DNA from: Nematopogon swammerdamellus
Lineage: Eukaryota > Arthropoda > Insecta > Lepidoptera > Adelidae
NCBI GenBank assembly: GCA_946902875.1
Contig: OX336349.1
Coordinates: 17,445,891-17,509,890, forward strand
Reading direction: 5' to 3'
Length of the DNA: 64,000 nucleotides
Under the pieces are notes generated by a model. The model made no database searches, was not told the origin of the DNA, and saw only the letters and a program-made list of their open reading frames with translations. This document shows positions 40,169 to 52,035 of the stretch, piece by piece; positions within the stretch are counted from its first letter, which is position 1, and the number at the start of each line of letters is the position of its first letter. Made by a program: the position numbers and the translations under genes.

Positions 40169-40427
40169 CAAGATATAACCCAATTTTTATAACTGTGCAC
40201 TTCGAGCTGTCAAAGTCGTTAGGTTGGCAGGACTGAATTCACCCCCCGCTTACTTCTTCACCTCTCCGCCGACGCCTATCAGTACACGCCCTTGTTGTGT
40301 GTGTGTGTGTGTACTGATAGGCGTCGGCGGAGAGGTGAGGAAGTAAGCGGGGGTTAAATTCAGTCCTGCCAACCTAACGACTTTGACAGCTCGAAGTGCA
40401 CAGTTATAAAAATTGGGTTATATCTTG
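40169..40427. repeat. 259-bp near-perfect palindrome (117-bp arms)
   Basis: Left arm 40169-40285 starts CAAGATATAACCCAATTTTT and ends GACGCCTATCAGTAC. Right arm 40311-40427 is its reverse complement with three mismatches. The 25-bp loop is mainly (GT)n. One arm also occurs at 2981-3060. Confidence 0.93.
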
Positions 40428-40685
40428 TATGGTTACGGTGCCGCCTGATTATCTCACGGATCTTAAGATTGGTGGAATCAGAGGATAATCCTCCTTGCCG
40501 TAATAAGATTTCAGCGCGTTCTGCCAAAACCAGGACACACATACGAAAAATTTACATAGATAGCTTGTTTTTGATTTATCGCTGTGCAAACAGTTCGGCA
40601 AGCTCTAGCAACGTAATGCAATGGCCGTCATCGTGGAGGATCGTTGCCGAAACAAGTCTCATTTTCATAATTCGCTCTGTTGGGA
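40428..40685 (-). other. Unrecognised minus-strand open segments
   Basis: MKMRLVSATILHDDGHCITL LELAELFAQR then a stop; further on, after a TTTTGGCAG acceptor-like site, NALKSYYGKEDYPLIPPILR. I do not recognise these; they could be two ends of a small spliced gene or chance. Confidence 0.2.
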
Positions 40686-41040
40686 CTAGGCTACCAAGTA
40701 CTATGCCTAGAACGATAAAAAAGGTATGGACGCCGGACTGGCAAATGCTTGTATGAGAATGAGAACTAGCGTCGCCGAGTTGCGGGGAGCGGAGTGTACT
40801 TACCGATGATAAGATATTCCACTAATGTGCACACTAAACTTGGCTGTAGTGTTTTTACACGTAAACACAGAGCATGCGGGCACTTTAAACAGGTTTTTGC
40901 GAATGCGGCCGATGACAGACTGACGGGGCAGCGCGCGACCGTCCATACAAAACAAGCATGCTTTTGCTTATATCATGTTACGCTGGCGAGGATAGGGTTC
41001 GGAGTCCATACCTTTTTTATCGTTCTAGTACTATGCATTA
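40686..41040. mobile_element. TIR-bounded MITE (CTAGAACGATAAAAAAGGTATGGAC)
   Basis: CTAGAACGATAAAAAAGGTA TGGAC at 40708-40732 is exactly inverted at 41011-41035, and the outer AAGTACTATG/AGTACTATGCAT motifs also correspond. No transposase is encoded. Confidence 0.75.
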
Positions 41041-41510
41041 GCTGGCGGCGCGCAGCGGAGCGTGCGCGGGATAATTGATATGGTCGCGGCTGGCGGGCGC
41101 GTGCGCGGCGAGGAGTGCGCATCAGGCACTCTCTTGCCAAACTGTTGCCATGCGTTGCAGTCTGTTGCTTAGATTTCTGCTTCAGCTGATTGCTGGCAAT
41201 ACTTAATTTGTTTTATGGAACCTAACATCTGCTGGCAACTCTTGGATACCGTACAAGGCCACAGGGTGTACGCTGCTCTCCCATGGGCCTCGCCCTAAAT
41301 GAAATTCCTCAACCGCGAACACCGCAGAAGTCTACGCAGCTCGGCATTCAAGACTCATCAACGCTCAACCACAGCCCGTTTCTTGTCTGTCCTATATTGG
41401 AATATTGGGTTCAGACATCAGACTGCCCATAAGTCGGCCGATTACAAATTTCACCTCCTGACCAAGCCCTGAACGCGGGCTCCGCAAATAACCTAGCCCT
41501 CTGGTCCCTT
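41041..41510. other. Intergenic, nothing identified
   Basis: A GC-rich start (GGCGGGCGCGTGCGCGGCGA at 41091) is followed by unique sequence. No gene is seen. Confidence 0.5.
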
Positions 41511-41515
41511 CAGTC

Positions 41516-42318
41516 TGACCGTTGTGGGACTATATGCACTTCCACGCATATACATAGCTGGTGAAAACAAAAGCCGTTAGGCCTGAGGCCCTGGGCACAG
41601 GTTGTGGTTGGATAGGGTGCGGACCCCAGTGGCAGTGAAGGCTTCACCCCCGGCTCTCGACTTCGGTCGGGGGTTCCTTCGGGTGGACGGGTGGTGGCTC
41701 GGATCGGCTGGGGAAAGGTCACAGCCTGTGTTTACCATGGGATTTTTTCGGAAGAACGGATGTTCGACAGAGCAGCTATGGGGCCTCGATCTGGCATACA
41801 TGATCACTGTACTCGCAAGAGTGCAGGTAGTAGACGTCTGGATTTTGTAACCGGAAGGTTGGTATCTCTGGACGTCTATAAACAAAACGTAAATCATAAA
41901 TGATAGTAAGAAGGTGACCGTTGTGGGACCATATGCACTTCCACGCATATACATAGCTGGTGAAAACAAAAGCTGCGGCTAGAACAAAGTGCTGAGGCCC
42001 TGGGCACAGGTTGTGGTTTGATAGGGTGCGGACCCCAGTGGCAGTGAAGGCTTCACCCCCGGCTCTCGGCTTCGGTCGGGGGTTCCCTCAGGTTGACGGG
42101 TGGTGGCTCGGATCGGCTGGGGAAAGGTCACAGCCTGTGTTTCCCATGGGATTTTTTTCGGAAGAACGGTACAGCTATGGGGCCTCGATCTGGCATACAT
42201 GATCACTGTACTCGCCAGAGTGCAGGTGTAGACGTCTGGATTTTGTAACCGCAAGGTTGGTATCTCTGGACGTCTATAAACAAAACGTAAAGAAACTGTC
42301 TGATCGCACTTCCATTTG
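41516..42318. repeat. About 400-bp tandem duplication
   Basis: GACCGTTGTGGGACTATATG CACTTCCACGCATATACATA starts at 41517 and recurs at 41914. TGGGCACAGGTTGTGGTT, GGGTGCGGACCCCAGTGGCA, GGGGAAAGGTCACAGCCTGT and GACGTCTATAAACAAAACGT match in both. A partial third start is at 42317. Small indels separate the copies. ORFs within are not recognised. Confidence 0.9.
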
Positions 42319-42539
42319 ACCGTTGTGGGAGAACATCTGGCTAAACCTACGCCGATGTCAGCCCATCCACACTTTATTCCTTGCGGAAGATGCTGTGTGA
42401 GTTGGTGTTGGTGATGCCAGAATTTTATGTGTAAAAAGCACGGACAAATCCTCGGACAATTCCGGACATCTGGCAAGCCTAATTGTACCAGCTTTTCAAA
42501 ACAGCCACTAGATTAGCTACTCGTATCGTATCATATTTT

Positions 42540-42665
42540 CTTTCCTCCACAGAACTGGTACTGGAATGCTCTCTCTGCCCATGTATTCCCCTAAAAGTAC
42601 AGTCTCGGGTCTTTCAAGACTGGTGTGAATAGGCGCCTGTCGGGCCGGTGGCATGGCATTCGTAA
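42540..42665 (+). pseudogene. Non-LTR RT C-terminal scrap
   Basis: TTTCCTCCACAGAACTGGTA, TGCCCATGTATTCCCCTAAA AGTACAGTCTCGGGTCTTTC and AGGCGCCTGTCGGGCCGG correspond to the last 40 codons of the RT family at 23330-23406. It abuts a SINE. Confidence 0.65.
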
Positions 42666-42925
42666 TCCCTCTGTCTGTCTGTCCGTCCGTCCGCCCGTCC
42701 GTCCGATGGCTGTAACTTTGGAACCGTAATAGCTAGTCGGTGGAAATTTTCACATAGTACCTATGTGTTATTTATTATGGCGGATATATCAATAAATACC
42801 AATAAAACAAAAAAAGTACAAAATTAAGGGGATCCCCATACAAGAAACGTGTTTTTCGAAGGTTTTTTTGTGGTGCTGAAACCTCGGTGCGCGAGTCCGA
42901 CTCGCACTTGGCCGGTTTTTTTTTA
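42666..42925 (+). mobile_element. SINE, CACTTGGCCGG family, 5'-truncated
   Basis: The (GTCT/GTCC)n tract, GGCTGTAACTTTGGAACCGT, ATTATGGCGGATATATCAAT, GATCCCCATACAAGAAACGT and the GGTGCGCGAGTCCGACTCGC ACTTGGCCGG T-rich end are present. The GGTTCCGTA head is missing. Confidence 0.85.
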
Positions 42926-44394
42926 TTTAAAGAGTGGAGCGGGAAACCCAATGAAACAAGGTTGATAATGAGTTAATGTATCAAGTTAATTTACGCCAAT
43001 TAGAGGCAATACCTATGACATCATTCAATAAATCTTTGATGAAGTAAGTATTTTGTATTTATGTGGCCGACCGACAGCCGATGATGTGACTTCTCCTTTT
43101 TTTTCTAAGTGTGTGATAGTTTAGTAACAGGTAGTTAGCCCTGATTGGCTAATTTTTTATAGAATTTTCCGTGTAACTTTATGGAGAATGCCGATTTCGA
43201 TTGAATCATAGATGTAAATTTGCTATTCGCGGGCACAACTAGTAGTACTTTATATAAATACACGTCTCAAACATCCAAAGGTTGACTGGAAGAAATCTCT
43301 TTCTTTGTGAACAATATTATTTTTGTGAAGCAATAAAGAATTTTCTGTTCTAATAATCTATTTGTATTTTCCGCTTTACTTTATTCCGTTTCACATGATT
43401 CACATTGTGGTGAAAACTTTTTAAAATTTTTTATTGGTATTTTTTATAATCTTGTAACACTGCTAACCGACATTTAAGTACCTAGCACCATGTGCTGAAA
43501 AAGAACATCTTCACCTAAATATTGTTCAATTCAATGCAAATAAATGTGAAATGATTTATCATATAACTAATGGTTAGTGATGATGTTACAGTGACATCAC
43601 AGGATGTAGCTCGAAAAATAATATTAATTCACAGGGACGAAATAATTACTTATGCGTACTTAACATAAAAAATACGGAAGCTTTATTAACACAAATACGG
43701 AAGAAGTCATAATGAAATAAAGTTTAACCGAAACATGTTACAAAATGCAATAAAATTAGGGAAGTGAGATTGTATGTTTTGTATTGTGACAAGTTCGAGA
43801 GTAGTAAGTAGTAACACTACCTTATGGCACGCTCAATAAACAATACAATATGAGCTGTGCTGTCCCTGCGTGTACATAGGTAGTAGGTACAATGCACTAT
43901 ACCGGGTGTTGCTTCAAGGCCAGAGTTGCCAGTAGTCATCATTGCGTATGCAACGGACGAAAGAACAACAATAAAGCCAACCTTGGCTCTGAATTGACCA
44001 AGACGGTAAAAAACTGATGTTGTAGAAGACGGTTACGCTGATTTTGATAAAAAGACTCAATAGTCTTCGAGTACGAAATCAAGCTTGCTGGGAAAACGTA
44101 GTAACTTTTTTGGAAGAATTCTTTTTTGACGTGATGACGTCACGTCTTATAAATTGATGAGCACCGGCTGCACGCACGAAATTGTGTAGCGTTGATATTC
44201 AAAGTTACCATGGAAACGTCTTAAGAAGTAAAACTGTCAAGATCAGACAACAGAAGTTTTGATGGCCAGTCACAAGATGATTAATCTTTCTACTGGAAAT
44301 AGAAATTACTGATCTTTGATCTATGTACTACGATTATTCCACGTCATCACGTAAAACTATCGTCCGTAAACCGACTTTACAGACAACCAATTTT
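42926..44394. other. Intergenic with retroelement tail and old MITE traces
   Basis: 43260-43350 holds AACATCCAAAGGTTGACTGG AAGAAATCTC and GCAATAAAGAATTTTCTG, another tail copy. TGACGTGATGACGTCACGTC (44135) and CCACGTCATCACGTAAAAC (44340) suggest an inverted pair. No coding gene. Confidence 0.5.
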
Positions 44395-44815
44395 TTTTTT
44401 ATGAAAACCAGTATGGTTGGCTTTGCCGAGGGACCAGAGGTACCGGAAATAGCCAAATTCACCTCACCTCTCGTCACCACGCTCAGTGAGACACCATTAC
44501 TAGCAAATTTGCGGACTATAGAACTGCTTTGAAGTGTTTGAAGACTCGCAGTTTGAACGTATCGGAAAACGCACTCGCCGGTAGACAATCCCACACCCTG
44601 GCGGTGCGACAGAGGGAAGATTTTGAGAAATTATGGATCCTAAAAATCCCAACGTGAACAACGAAAGGGTGTGCAGTTTCTTTGCGACGAGTGCAGAGGA
44701 GATAGGCTGGATGGCAATGAATAAGAAATGCAAGTTCCTCCGTGCCCGAGAAGCGTCCATAATATTCATTGATTTTGCCACACTATTTTTATCAAGAACA
44801 TTCTGAAACATAGGT
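44395..44815 (-). mobile_element. Retroelement 3' UTR copy (GGCAAAGCCAACCATA type)
   Basis: The stretch ATGGTTGGCTTTGCCGAGGG, CTCACCTCTCGTCACCACGC TCAGTGAG and CCACACCCTGGCGGTGCGAC is homologous to 53235-53490 and more weakly to 60010-60290. At 53 kb it lies directly behind an RT ORF, so this is the 3' part of that element. Confidence 0.6.
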
Positions 44816-44937
44816 GATCCTGAAATAAAACTGTATTAGTTCGCCCAATTCCGGCGCCTAGCGCCACGCGCACTGGGCAGGGGTTGCATCCATACACGGA
44901 GTATCAATCTGTTCTGTACGTCTTTATTTATTTTCTT

Positions 44938-45530
44938 TGATCTGGATTTTTTTTATGGAAAGCGCGACATGTGGCATCGTTTCACTTACGATTAGGTGAC
45001 GCCCATGGACAGTCTGTGATGCACGGGGATCTTCACAGGAGCCTTTTCACGCCCCTTTTGAAACCCCAGGCTGTTCTTGGGAGGAAATAGATGTGCAGGC
45101 AGTGTGTTCCACATTTTCCGGTCGGTTCTGTGAATAAAATACCTACAGACCCGGTTGCGTATCCTCGGTAGGTCGGTTGTATAGGGGTGCAGTGAGCCGA
45201 GACGTCCCTACGGAGTTGCAGCGGTTCTAGGTCGCGGCAAACCACAGGGTTATCCACAAGTCGCACGGCACGACGCTGAATTGAGTCTAGGCGCAAGCTG
45301 ATATTTAGCTGAGCCATCCCACAGGTGCGAGCAGTACTCCAAGCAAGACGTTAGGTCTTTATACAACGCTGCGTTTTATACGCTTTATACAAACTGCGTT
45401 TTATACAACGTCAGTGTGTGACCGCGAAGCACCGGCGCACCTTGTTGAGCACACGCAGTTTTTTTGAGACCAGGTTGACCTTGCCCTCAATGTCGCGCCG
45501 GAAGCTAAAGTCGCGCAACAGTTGTTTTTC
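44938..45530 (-). pseudogene. Non-LTR retrotransposon RT, C-terminal, decayed
   Basis: The minus strand carries CFGVTH-x ... VNLVSKKLRVLNKVRRCF-like sequence, then LRLDSIQRRAVRLVDNPVVC RDLEPLQLRRDV, HCTPIQPTYRGYAT and a KCGTHCLHIYFLPR ... GFKRGVKRLL end, followed by the GCATCG...TTTCCATAAA tail at 44945. It is frame-broken. A short + oriented piece (GTGQGLHPY-like, 44862-44925) lies next to it. Confidence 0.75.
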
Positions 45531-46424
45531 CTACCCCCATTTTTCCCCATTCCTCTCCCCAAAGTACAGAGTCTCTTAGGAAGGCTCTGCATTCGTTTGT
45601 AATCCCCGCAATCGGAATGTTCATGGGCACCATTCACATTGATTAATGGGTAGAATAGACTGCGCGCCACGTAATATAACAAATATATAAATACAATTAA
45701 AAGATGCAAAAAATATTACTTGATTACCACTTGCCCATGTGTTTTCATAATTATTTTTAACTCCCTCTCAGAAAGAGAAAGACATTTTATCATTACCTGA
45801 TGTGAGCGATTGCGATGCCCTCTTTGACATATGTTTGATTTACGCGTAATTTAAATAATACTTATTGCTCCATAAGCATTTTACTGAAATAAGCACAATA
45901 TAACCTTTCCTTAAATGAGGTGCAAAGGCGGGATTATACCTTACAGAGATTCCTATATCGTAATATACCTAGGTATGTATTGATGAAGATTGTTTTATTG
46001 TCTGACTCTAAGTTTAACTTTATGAAATTCTGTCAACAGGACAAAAAAGATCAAATTGCTTGCATTTCATATACGTCATGTGATTGTCAATACAAAAATA
46101 ATTCACTAGAATTTCTTTTAAATTTGACCTATTTCTCAATTTTGACCCTTATTCCCGCCTTAATCAGTTTCCCGGTAAAGTTCCATACTGCATACGCACA
46201 TATGACGCGACTACGCGATCATGTTCTACTTTGCGTCAATAGGAAGCACATGATACACGACGACCTCTACTGGTTAATATACAATGCCTGATTGCTTCGG
46301 ATTGGCAGAATACGTCAGGATCATGGCTTCCCGTCCTGTCTGTGAGGCATCATCTCATCTCTGACAGTGATCATTAAGTTTTTAGTTCGAGACGGTTTCG
46401 TTGAGGATATATTGGGAATTTGGT
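45531..46424. other. Intergenic, one unrecognised ORF
   Basis: A 123-codon frame (45920-46291, +) begins in retroelement tail sequence and has two hydrophobic segments (NLTYFSILTLIPALISFPV). I do not recognise it. Confidence 0.4.
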
Positions 46425-46525
46425 ATAACAGATACATACATACCACACGGTGTATCCCGACAATCGAGAGTAATCGGTGTTGTGCTGCAAGTACTCTTGG
46501 AAATTAGGTACAACACCGACCAACA
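46425..46525 (-). mobile_element. AACACCGATTACTCTG repeat, tail fragment
   Basis: ATACATACATACCACACGGT GTATCCCGACAATCG, TAATCGGTGTTGTGCTGCAA is the reversed tail of the family. Confidence 0.7.
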
Positions 46526-47804
46526 CATTTAATCTAATTTAACTATTAATTCTACTAGAAGATTTCGTGTGGGTGTGTCGAAGATCGAAACAAAAGACGA
46601 AAGTAAACACGTTCTGGATTCATACTCATAAAATGTAGACAGCCTTTCAGAGGAAGATTTTCCGTTATTCGGTTGTTGGATTTCAAGGATTAGGACTCGT
46701 TGCAGCTGCTTATAGTGAATGCAAGACCCAATAGACCTCGGGCATCAACCGACAAATACTTGGAGGAAGCTCCGATCGCAACCAGTGATTTCTACAATGA
46801 ATATGGAAAGGTTGATCGAATAAGTAGGTCTTAAGAATTCATTATACCACGGGAAAGTTGAACTTTATGAATCGGAAGTTGAAACACATGAATATGCAAA
46901 TGTGAGCGTTAAATTATTTACTACCTATTGAGAACTTATGGATTATGCAATAAACGTATTGTTACAGTTATTATGTCGCTACTGAAGCTATACCTAATTA
47001 AAGTTACGCTTCGAGCTGCGGATGCAAATTTTAATATAATCTGCGTTACCTCAGACAATCTTGACATCAATCAAGATAGTTATCTGTGAGATAGTTTTGT
47101 TCTTTGTTATTTGTAAGTACATAGATAGAAAATGCTTTATTGCTCCCATAAACATTTAACAGTAGTAAGTACATTAAACAATTTACATAAGGTGCAAAGG
47201 CGGACTTATCCCGTACAGACATTTCTTACAGTCAACCTTTCGAGTAGGTTGTAGCAAAAGAGTTGAGCGTGAGAATTAAAGATAAAATAATAATAATCTC
47301 CGAGATGGGGGTGGTGGTGGCCTACGTGTCTAGTACCACCACCTATCGCTCGTAGCTTGCCTCGCGTCGTCCCGGAGAGCTCCGTAGCCACGGCCTGCAC
47401 CCGCCGGCGTGCTTGGAGGCCTGCCTCCCGCCACCGGCGGTATTACCATTTTTATTTTTAATGTTTGTATTAATTTTGTGTATTTTTATTACTTTTTATA
47501 GTTATAATATATGTAAAATTAATATGAATGTACATATATATAAAAATGTGAAGTAAAGAAAATAATACATGTAAGTAACTACATGCTAGTTAAATAAAAG
47601 CCATGCTTGTGTTTATACATATTATTTACTAAATATATAGAATATAATATATAAATAAATAAAAGTATAGTAAGTAAAATAAAAGTAAGTATTTAATGGA
47701 TTTAAATTGAATCGTCACAACATGCACATTGACGTAGGTACCGTGTTACATATGTAGGTCTAGCAGAATCTGATGGCACGAACAAAAGAAAAAAATATTA
47801 TATT
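46526..47804. other. Intergenic, one retroelement tail
   Basis: 47125-47240 is the GATAGAAAATGCTTTATTGC tail region. 47300-47440 is a GC-rich stretch of unclear origin. The rest is very AT-rich. Confidence 0.45.
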
Positions 47805-47809
47805 ATAAT

Positions 47810-48035
47810 TTAATACATACATACCACACGATAATGTATCACGACAATCAGGGTAAGAAGAGTAATCGGTGTTGTGCCGCACCGCAAGGACTCTGGTAAA
47901 TTACAGCATAACATTGACCAACACGTTTCGAAAAGTATTCGGACGAGCAAGCAAGTAGGCACGAAGACATACCTGCTGCATGATTCGGTGGAAGGACCGT
48001 GCTAAGGTGATAGGTGGCTAGCCTGTCGCCCTTTA
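47810..48035 (-). mobile_element. GTGGGGCC...AACACCGATTACTCTG repeat, 5'-truncated
   Basis: TACATACATACCACACGATA, AGAGTAATCGGTGTTGTGCC, AGGCACGAAGACATACCTGC and GGAAGGACCGTGCTAAGGTG correspond in reverse to 50964-51720. Confidence 0.75.
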
Positions 48036-49370
48036 GTTAATTGATAGATAATATTTTAATATTTACAATTTCACACGTGTGAGTTCACACTGAATGTGAA
48101 AATCAATACTTTTTTACCTTTTTTATGCCATCCGATTTTTTCGAAGACCTTAATATTATCTATCACGAATTCAAGAACGTTAGCTGGTTCCTTTTAAAGT
48201 TCCCCATATTCGAAACTGCTGAATTAGTTTCTTTAATTAAACTTTGTACATACATTATTTATTTTATTACACATTAGACATTGCAATAATATTGACTGTC
48301 TCTATGTGCACAGTAACAAATGAACAAGCTATAATAGAAGATTCGTTTCGCTACGAATCACCAAACGAGTTTGAAACGAGTAATCGAACACAAAGAAGGC
48401 GTGTTAGTTAAATAGCGATTCCGTAACGCAATGCACTCGATTAGAATAATGACCGTGCACATACGTAAGCAGTGAAAGTGGTGGAACGTGCATAAAATAT
48501 GATTCTTTACTCCATGTGAACCTAGCAAATGCAGACTGTAACAATAAAAAAAGTTTGTCTGAACATTGCATAATTAACGTCAAGAAAGTAACGCACGGAA
48601 TTTATTAATCAGTGGATGTTGGTCGCGGCGAGTATGGTTCGACAGTTTGCGTCTGATCGCGTGGCAATTTCCACGCGCCAAATATTATTGCAGACGGCAA
48701 GTGATAATTTGCACATGTACGAATATCTTAGATATACCTGTTGCATTCTTATACGCTTCTTATTGGATTCCTATTAGAAACTTATCGAATTTGTAAGAAA
48801 CCTTGTAGTGCGGCAACCTTTGTTTGTAGGCGTATTTCCTCTTTCTATTGATGTTCAAGATTTCCAGGGTTATCTGTGTACCTCTTACGCTACGAGATTC
48901 AGAAAACGATTACTTTTGGTGACCAATGTTACTGCTTGACTTACTCGCAAAACCTATATCGTGGTCCAAAGTATTTTACGATTTTAAGTCAAAATTAGAA
49001 GCTTCACTAATATGATTTTCCGACACGCTATTTTATCTTTGATCCTTTCAGATCATTCAACGTCGTCGTATCGTCGCGTCGTCGTTCAAGTTGGAAAAGA
49101 CGCGAAAGAACGCAGCGACAGTGTTCGTTGAGCTGTCAAGTTAGTCAGCCAATAGAAATTCGACTTACGTGCGGAGAGCTGCGCGAGCGCAGATTTATTG
49201 CACATGTTTCGAATTTAGAAAACGGTTTCCGATCTCAACAGCAACGAACGAACGCAACTTTAACAATCGCGCGCGTTGCCTCGCCGCTGTCGGTTGGCTC
49301 ACGGCTGCGGTGCGGAGCGACTGCTCTATTTCTTATTTTTTGTGTATTTTTATTAACGTCGCTTTATGCA
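48036..49370. other. Intergenic, nothing identified
   Basis: Unique sequence. CGTCGTCGTATCGTCGCGTC at 49060 and an ORF at 49128-49385 have no recognisable match. Confidence 0.4.
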
Positions 49371-49606
49371 CCGCCGATGTTTTAAACTGAAGTGAATTGT
49401 GCAACCGTGGCGTCAAGTCTCTAAGACAGAAGATTTTAGAAGCAGTTTTACTCTGCTCAATGTCTTGTATCATCAGACAGAACAAAGAATTCAGTGTTGT
49501 GGTTCGTTGAAGTGTTAGAAATTATAGTGTTTAGCAATGGATTTGAAATTTATCTCTATTTGAAGAAGATATCAAGAGTCTTCGTACAAAAAGGGAGGAG
49601 TTCTCG
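49371..49606 (+). promoter_or_regulatory. Possible non-coding first exon with strong splice donor
   Basis: TTCAGTGTTGTGG (49490) offers an initiator. The sequence ends GGAGTTCTCG|GTAAGAGT at 49607. An ATG at 49537 opens only a nine-codon ORF. This would fit a long-intron gene on the + strand whose coding exons lie elsewhere. Confidence 0.25.
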
Positions 49607-50394
49607 GTAAGAGTTTAGTTCATAATGTTTGTATTTGCTGTGTGATAGATAACGTTTCCACTAAGCTCGATGTATTCATTTCCTGCAGAAGGCTTGTCTG
49701 TTGAGTTTATGTTTAGGTATTACGCATGATGTGTATCCTTGAAAAGGTTGAATCATTCTATTCGAAGTTTACAAAGTTTTTCGGTGTTGTGTGTGATCCT
49801 GCCGTAGTAACTATTTTATTAATACTTAGGTAGGTCAACTTCTGTGTATTTTGTGATATTTCTCTGAATTATTGTTAATCAGCCTAAAAATAAGTATGTA
49901 TTTGCAATATTTTGGGAAATTGATTTTGATCTTTTTAATTTATGCTGTTGTGTCGAGTCGAGACCGACGACACGTCGACCGGCGCTACGCTGGCATTCTA
50001 GTCCATGGTGGCTGAACGGGTCGAAGTCAGTACCGCGCATGCATGAGTGTGGTTGGCACATCTTCGCATGCACTCGACAACGGCAAAGAAAGTTTGTGAC
50101 TGTCTGTCTAAAAGTGTTCTCATATGACGGGAGGAGTACCCGTGTAGCCAATCCTCCGCTTCTCTCTCCGACCGAAGATGTCAGGACCTCAGAGTACATA
50201 ACAACAGAACAAAGTACTCTGAGGCCAGGCAGGACTGCAGGACCCGGGCGCGGTAGGTAAGTAGGTACCCGAAGAAGGTTGAAGCATTTCCGTATGGATG
50301 ATTTTGATCTTGGGCAGATTTTGATCTTGGGCTTGTGTTGCGACTTCCAACGCACCACTCGTGTGACTGACCTCAAACTCCCCTATGAGGTAGA
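49607..50394. other. Intergenic or intronic, nothing identified
   Basis: Open frames on both strands at 49879-50376 overlap and are not recognised. CTCAGAGTACATAACAACAG AACAAAGTACTCTGAGGCC (50190-50225) is a small inverted repeat. Confidence 0.4.
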
Positions 50395-50575
50395 GTTTTT
50401 TTTTATGTAATCCGGTTTGGGTGACTGAGTCGGAAGGGCCAAAGCACTTGCTACGACCAGCCAATATCACTTCCGAGAAGTTAGGTGGCATAGCGGTCCC
50501 TAATTTTGGATTCCCTAGACAGGGTCCAAGAGAAATGAAAATGATTGAAATGATAAAGAAAGACATTTATTTTTA
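50395..50575 (-). mobile_element. Retroelement 3' tail
   Basis: Read on the minus strand: CTAGGGAATCCAAAATTAGG, CTTCCGACTCAGTCACCCAA ACCGGATTACAT and a poly(A). The layout is like the minus-strand tails at 53235 and 44395. Confidence 0.45.
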
Positions 50576-50963
50576 ATTTAAATGAATTTATTTATTAGCA
50601 TGATCCACTATTGATTGATCACTCAAACCAAGTATGTAATTTTTTTTCCTTGGCAATATTGTCATTTTATAGCTCAAGGCCCAAATAAATTCTCTAGCCA
50701 CTGACGAACTATTGTGTCATGCGAATTTAAATTTAAAATGGGTATGTACGTGCTTTCGCTTTTTCTAAGAACAAATCATTACTCTCACACATATCATATT
50801 GTACTTAAACAAATAACAATGCGAAAAGGGAAATGCGATGTGCTGTTTCTTCCAACGAAAATATTGATCAACTTTATTATTTATTATGTGTATTAATTTG
50901 AGATCTTATACATCGTTGAAGAATTTTTGTTCCGTTTTTGTAATATGATCCCAGATGAATGAG

Positions 50964-51720
50964 TACCGTGTGGGGCCGGTACTTAAAAAGAATAGCCCCA
51001 CTGCATATCTCCCCGTGCATGTCGTAAAAGGCGACTAAGGGATAAGGACAAGATGTCGCGCTAAAGGGCGAAAGGCTAGCCACCTCTCACCTTGGCGCGG
51101 TCCTTCCACCTTGTCATGCAGCAGGTGGGTCTTCGTGCCTCACTTGCTGCTTGATAGTTATCTTGTCCGTATACTGTGCTAAACGTGGTGGTCGGTGTTG
51201 TGCTTTAATTTACCAGAGTACATAAGGGAGTGAAAGTTGGGTATGGCAGGCGAAGCATGAGAGCAGGATAAATGATGTCGAAATGCGCGCGTTGAGAGGA
51301 GTATGTGTGGAATAGGAGGAGTATGTGTTTTTGTAGAATGGATGATAGGAGACTAATGAAAGAAATCTATGGAGCGAATGTTAGTGGAAGAGTCGGGAAG
51401 GGTCGCCCTAGACGCACGTACCTGGACCAGATCGGGCATGTGCTCGAAAAGGGTCAGGTGCGTAGTACCCGTAACCGACGAGCATGTATGAAGAACATTA
51501 TGAGATTGGAAGAGGCGGCAAAAGTGTGTCAGGATCGTGGGTTGGGTTGTTTGCGTGGGTTGGGTCCGTTGTCTTTGCCTGCCCCACTGGGAGGCAGGCA
51601 GGCGTGACGTTATGTATGTGTATGTATGTATGAACTTATAGCACAACACCGATTACTCTGCTTACCCTGATTGTCGGGATACAAAAGCGTGAGTTATGTA
51701 TGTATGTATGTATGTATGAA
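50964..51720 (+). mobile_element. GTGGGGCC...AACACCGATTACTCTG repeat, interrupted by an RT tail
   Basis: The first part (50964-51228) runs ACCGTGTGGGGCCGGTACTT ... GGTGGTCGGTGTTGTGC. It resumes at about 51637 with GCACAACACCGATTACTCTG and a TGTATGTATG tail. Between them lies the RT remnant at 51230-51620. Confidence 0.8.
51230..51620 (+). pseudogene. Non-LTR endonuclease/RT C-terminus inserted in the repeat
   Basis: [26 protein letters not shown], then [67 protein letters not shown]. It is the best-kept copy of the tail seen at 1500-1700; there is a frame change near 51300. It ends with a GTATGTATGTATG tract. Confidence 0.8.
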
Positions 51721-51749
51721 TGATAAACTTAGTCACCCAACTAAGCAAG

Positions 51750-52035
51750 GATTATGTACATCCCTACACGCTGGACTTACCGTGGAGGCGCACCAATCGG
51801 TTTTGTTCTGCAGATCCTTCCTCCACAGAAGCGATAAACTGTGGAACGCTCTTCCTGTCCACATATTTCCCCCCAAGTACAGTCGCGGGTCCTGCAAGAG
51901 AAGTGTGAATAGGCACCTGTCAGGCCGGCATGTCATTCGAAATGCCCGCATTCGCCCGACTAACGATGCCGTCCTTGGCATCGTTAGATACCTTATTAGA
52001 GGCTCACCGCAAAATGTTGCGCTTTCTATAAAAAA
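51750..52035 (+). pseudogene. Non-LTR RT C-terminus with complete 3' tail
   Basis: HPYTLDLPWRRTNRF, then +1 frame: CRSFLHRSDKLWNALPVHIF PPKYSRGSCKRSVNRHLSGR HVIRNARIRPTNDAVLGIVR. The 3' end is GGCATCGTTAGATACC ... GTTGCGCTTTCTATAAAAA. Confidence 0.8.
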
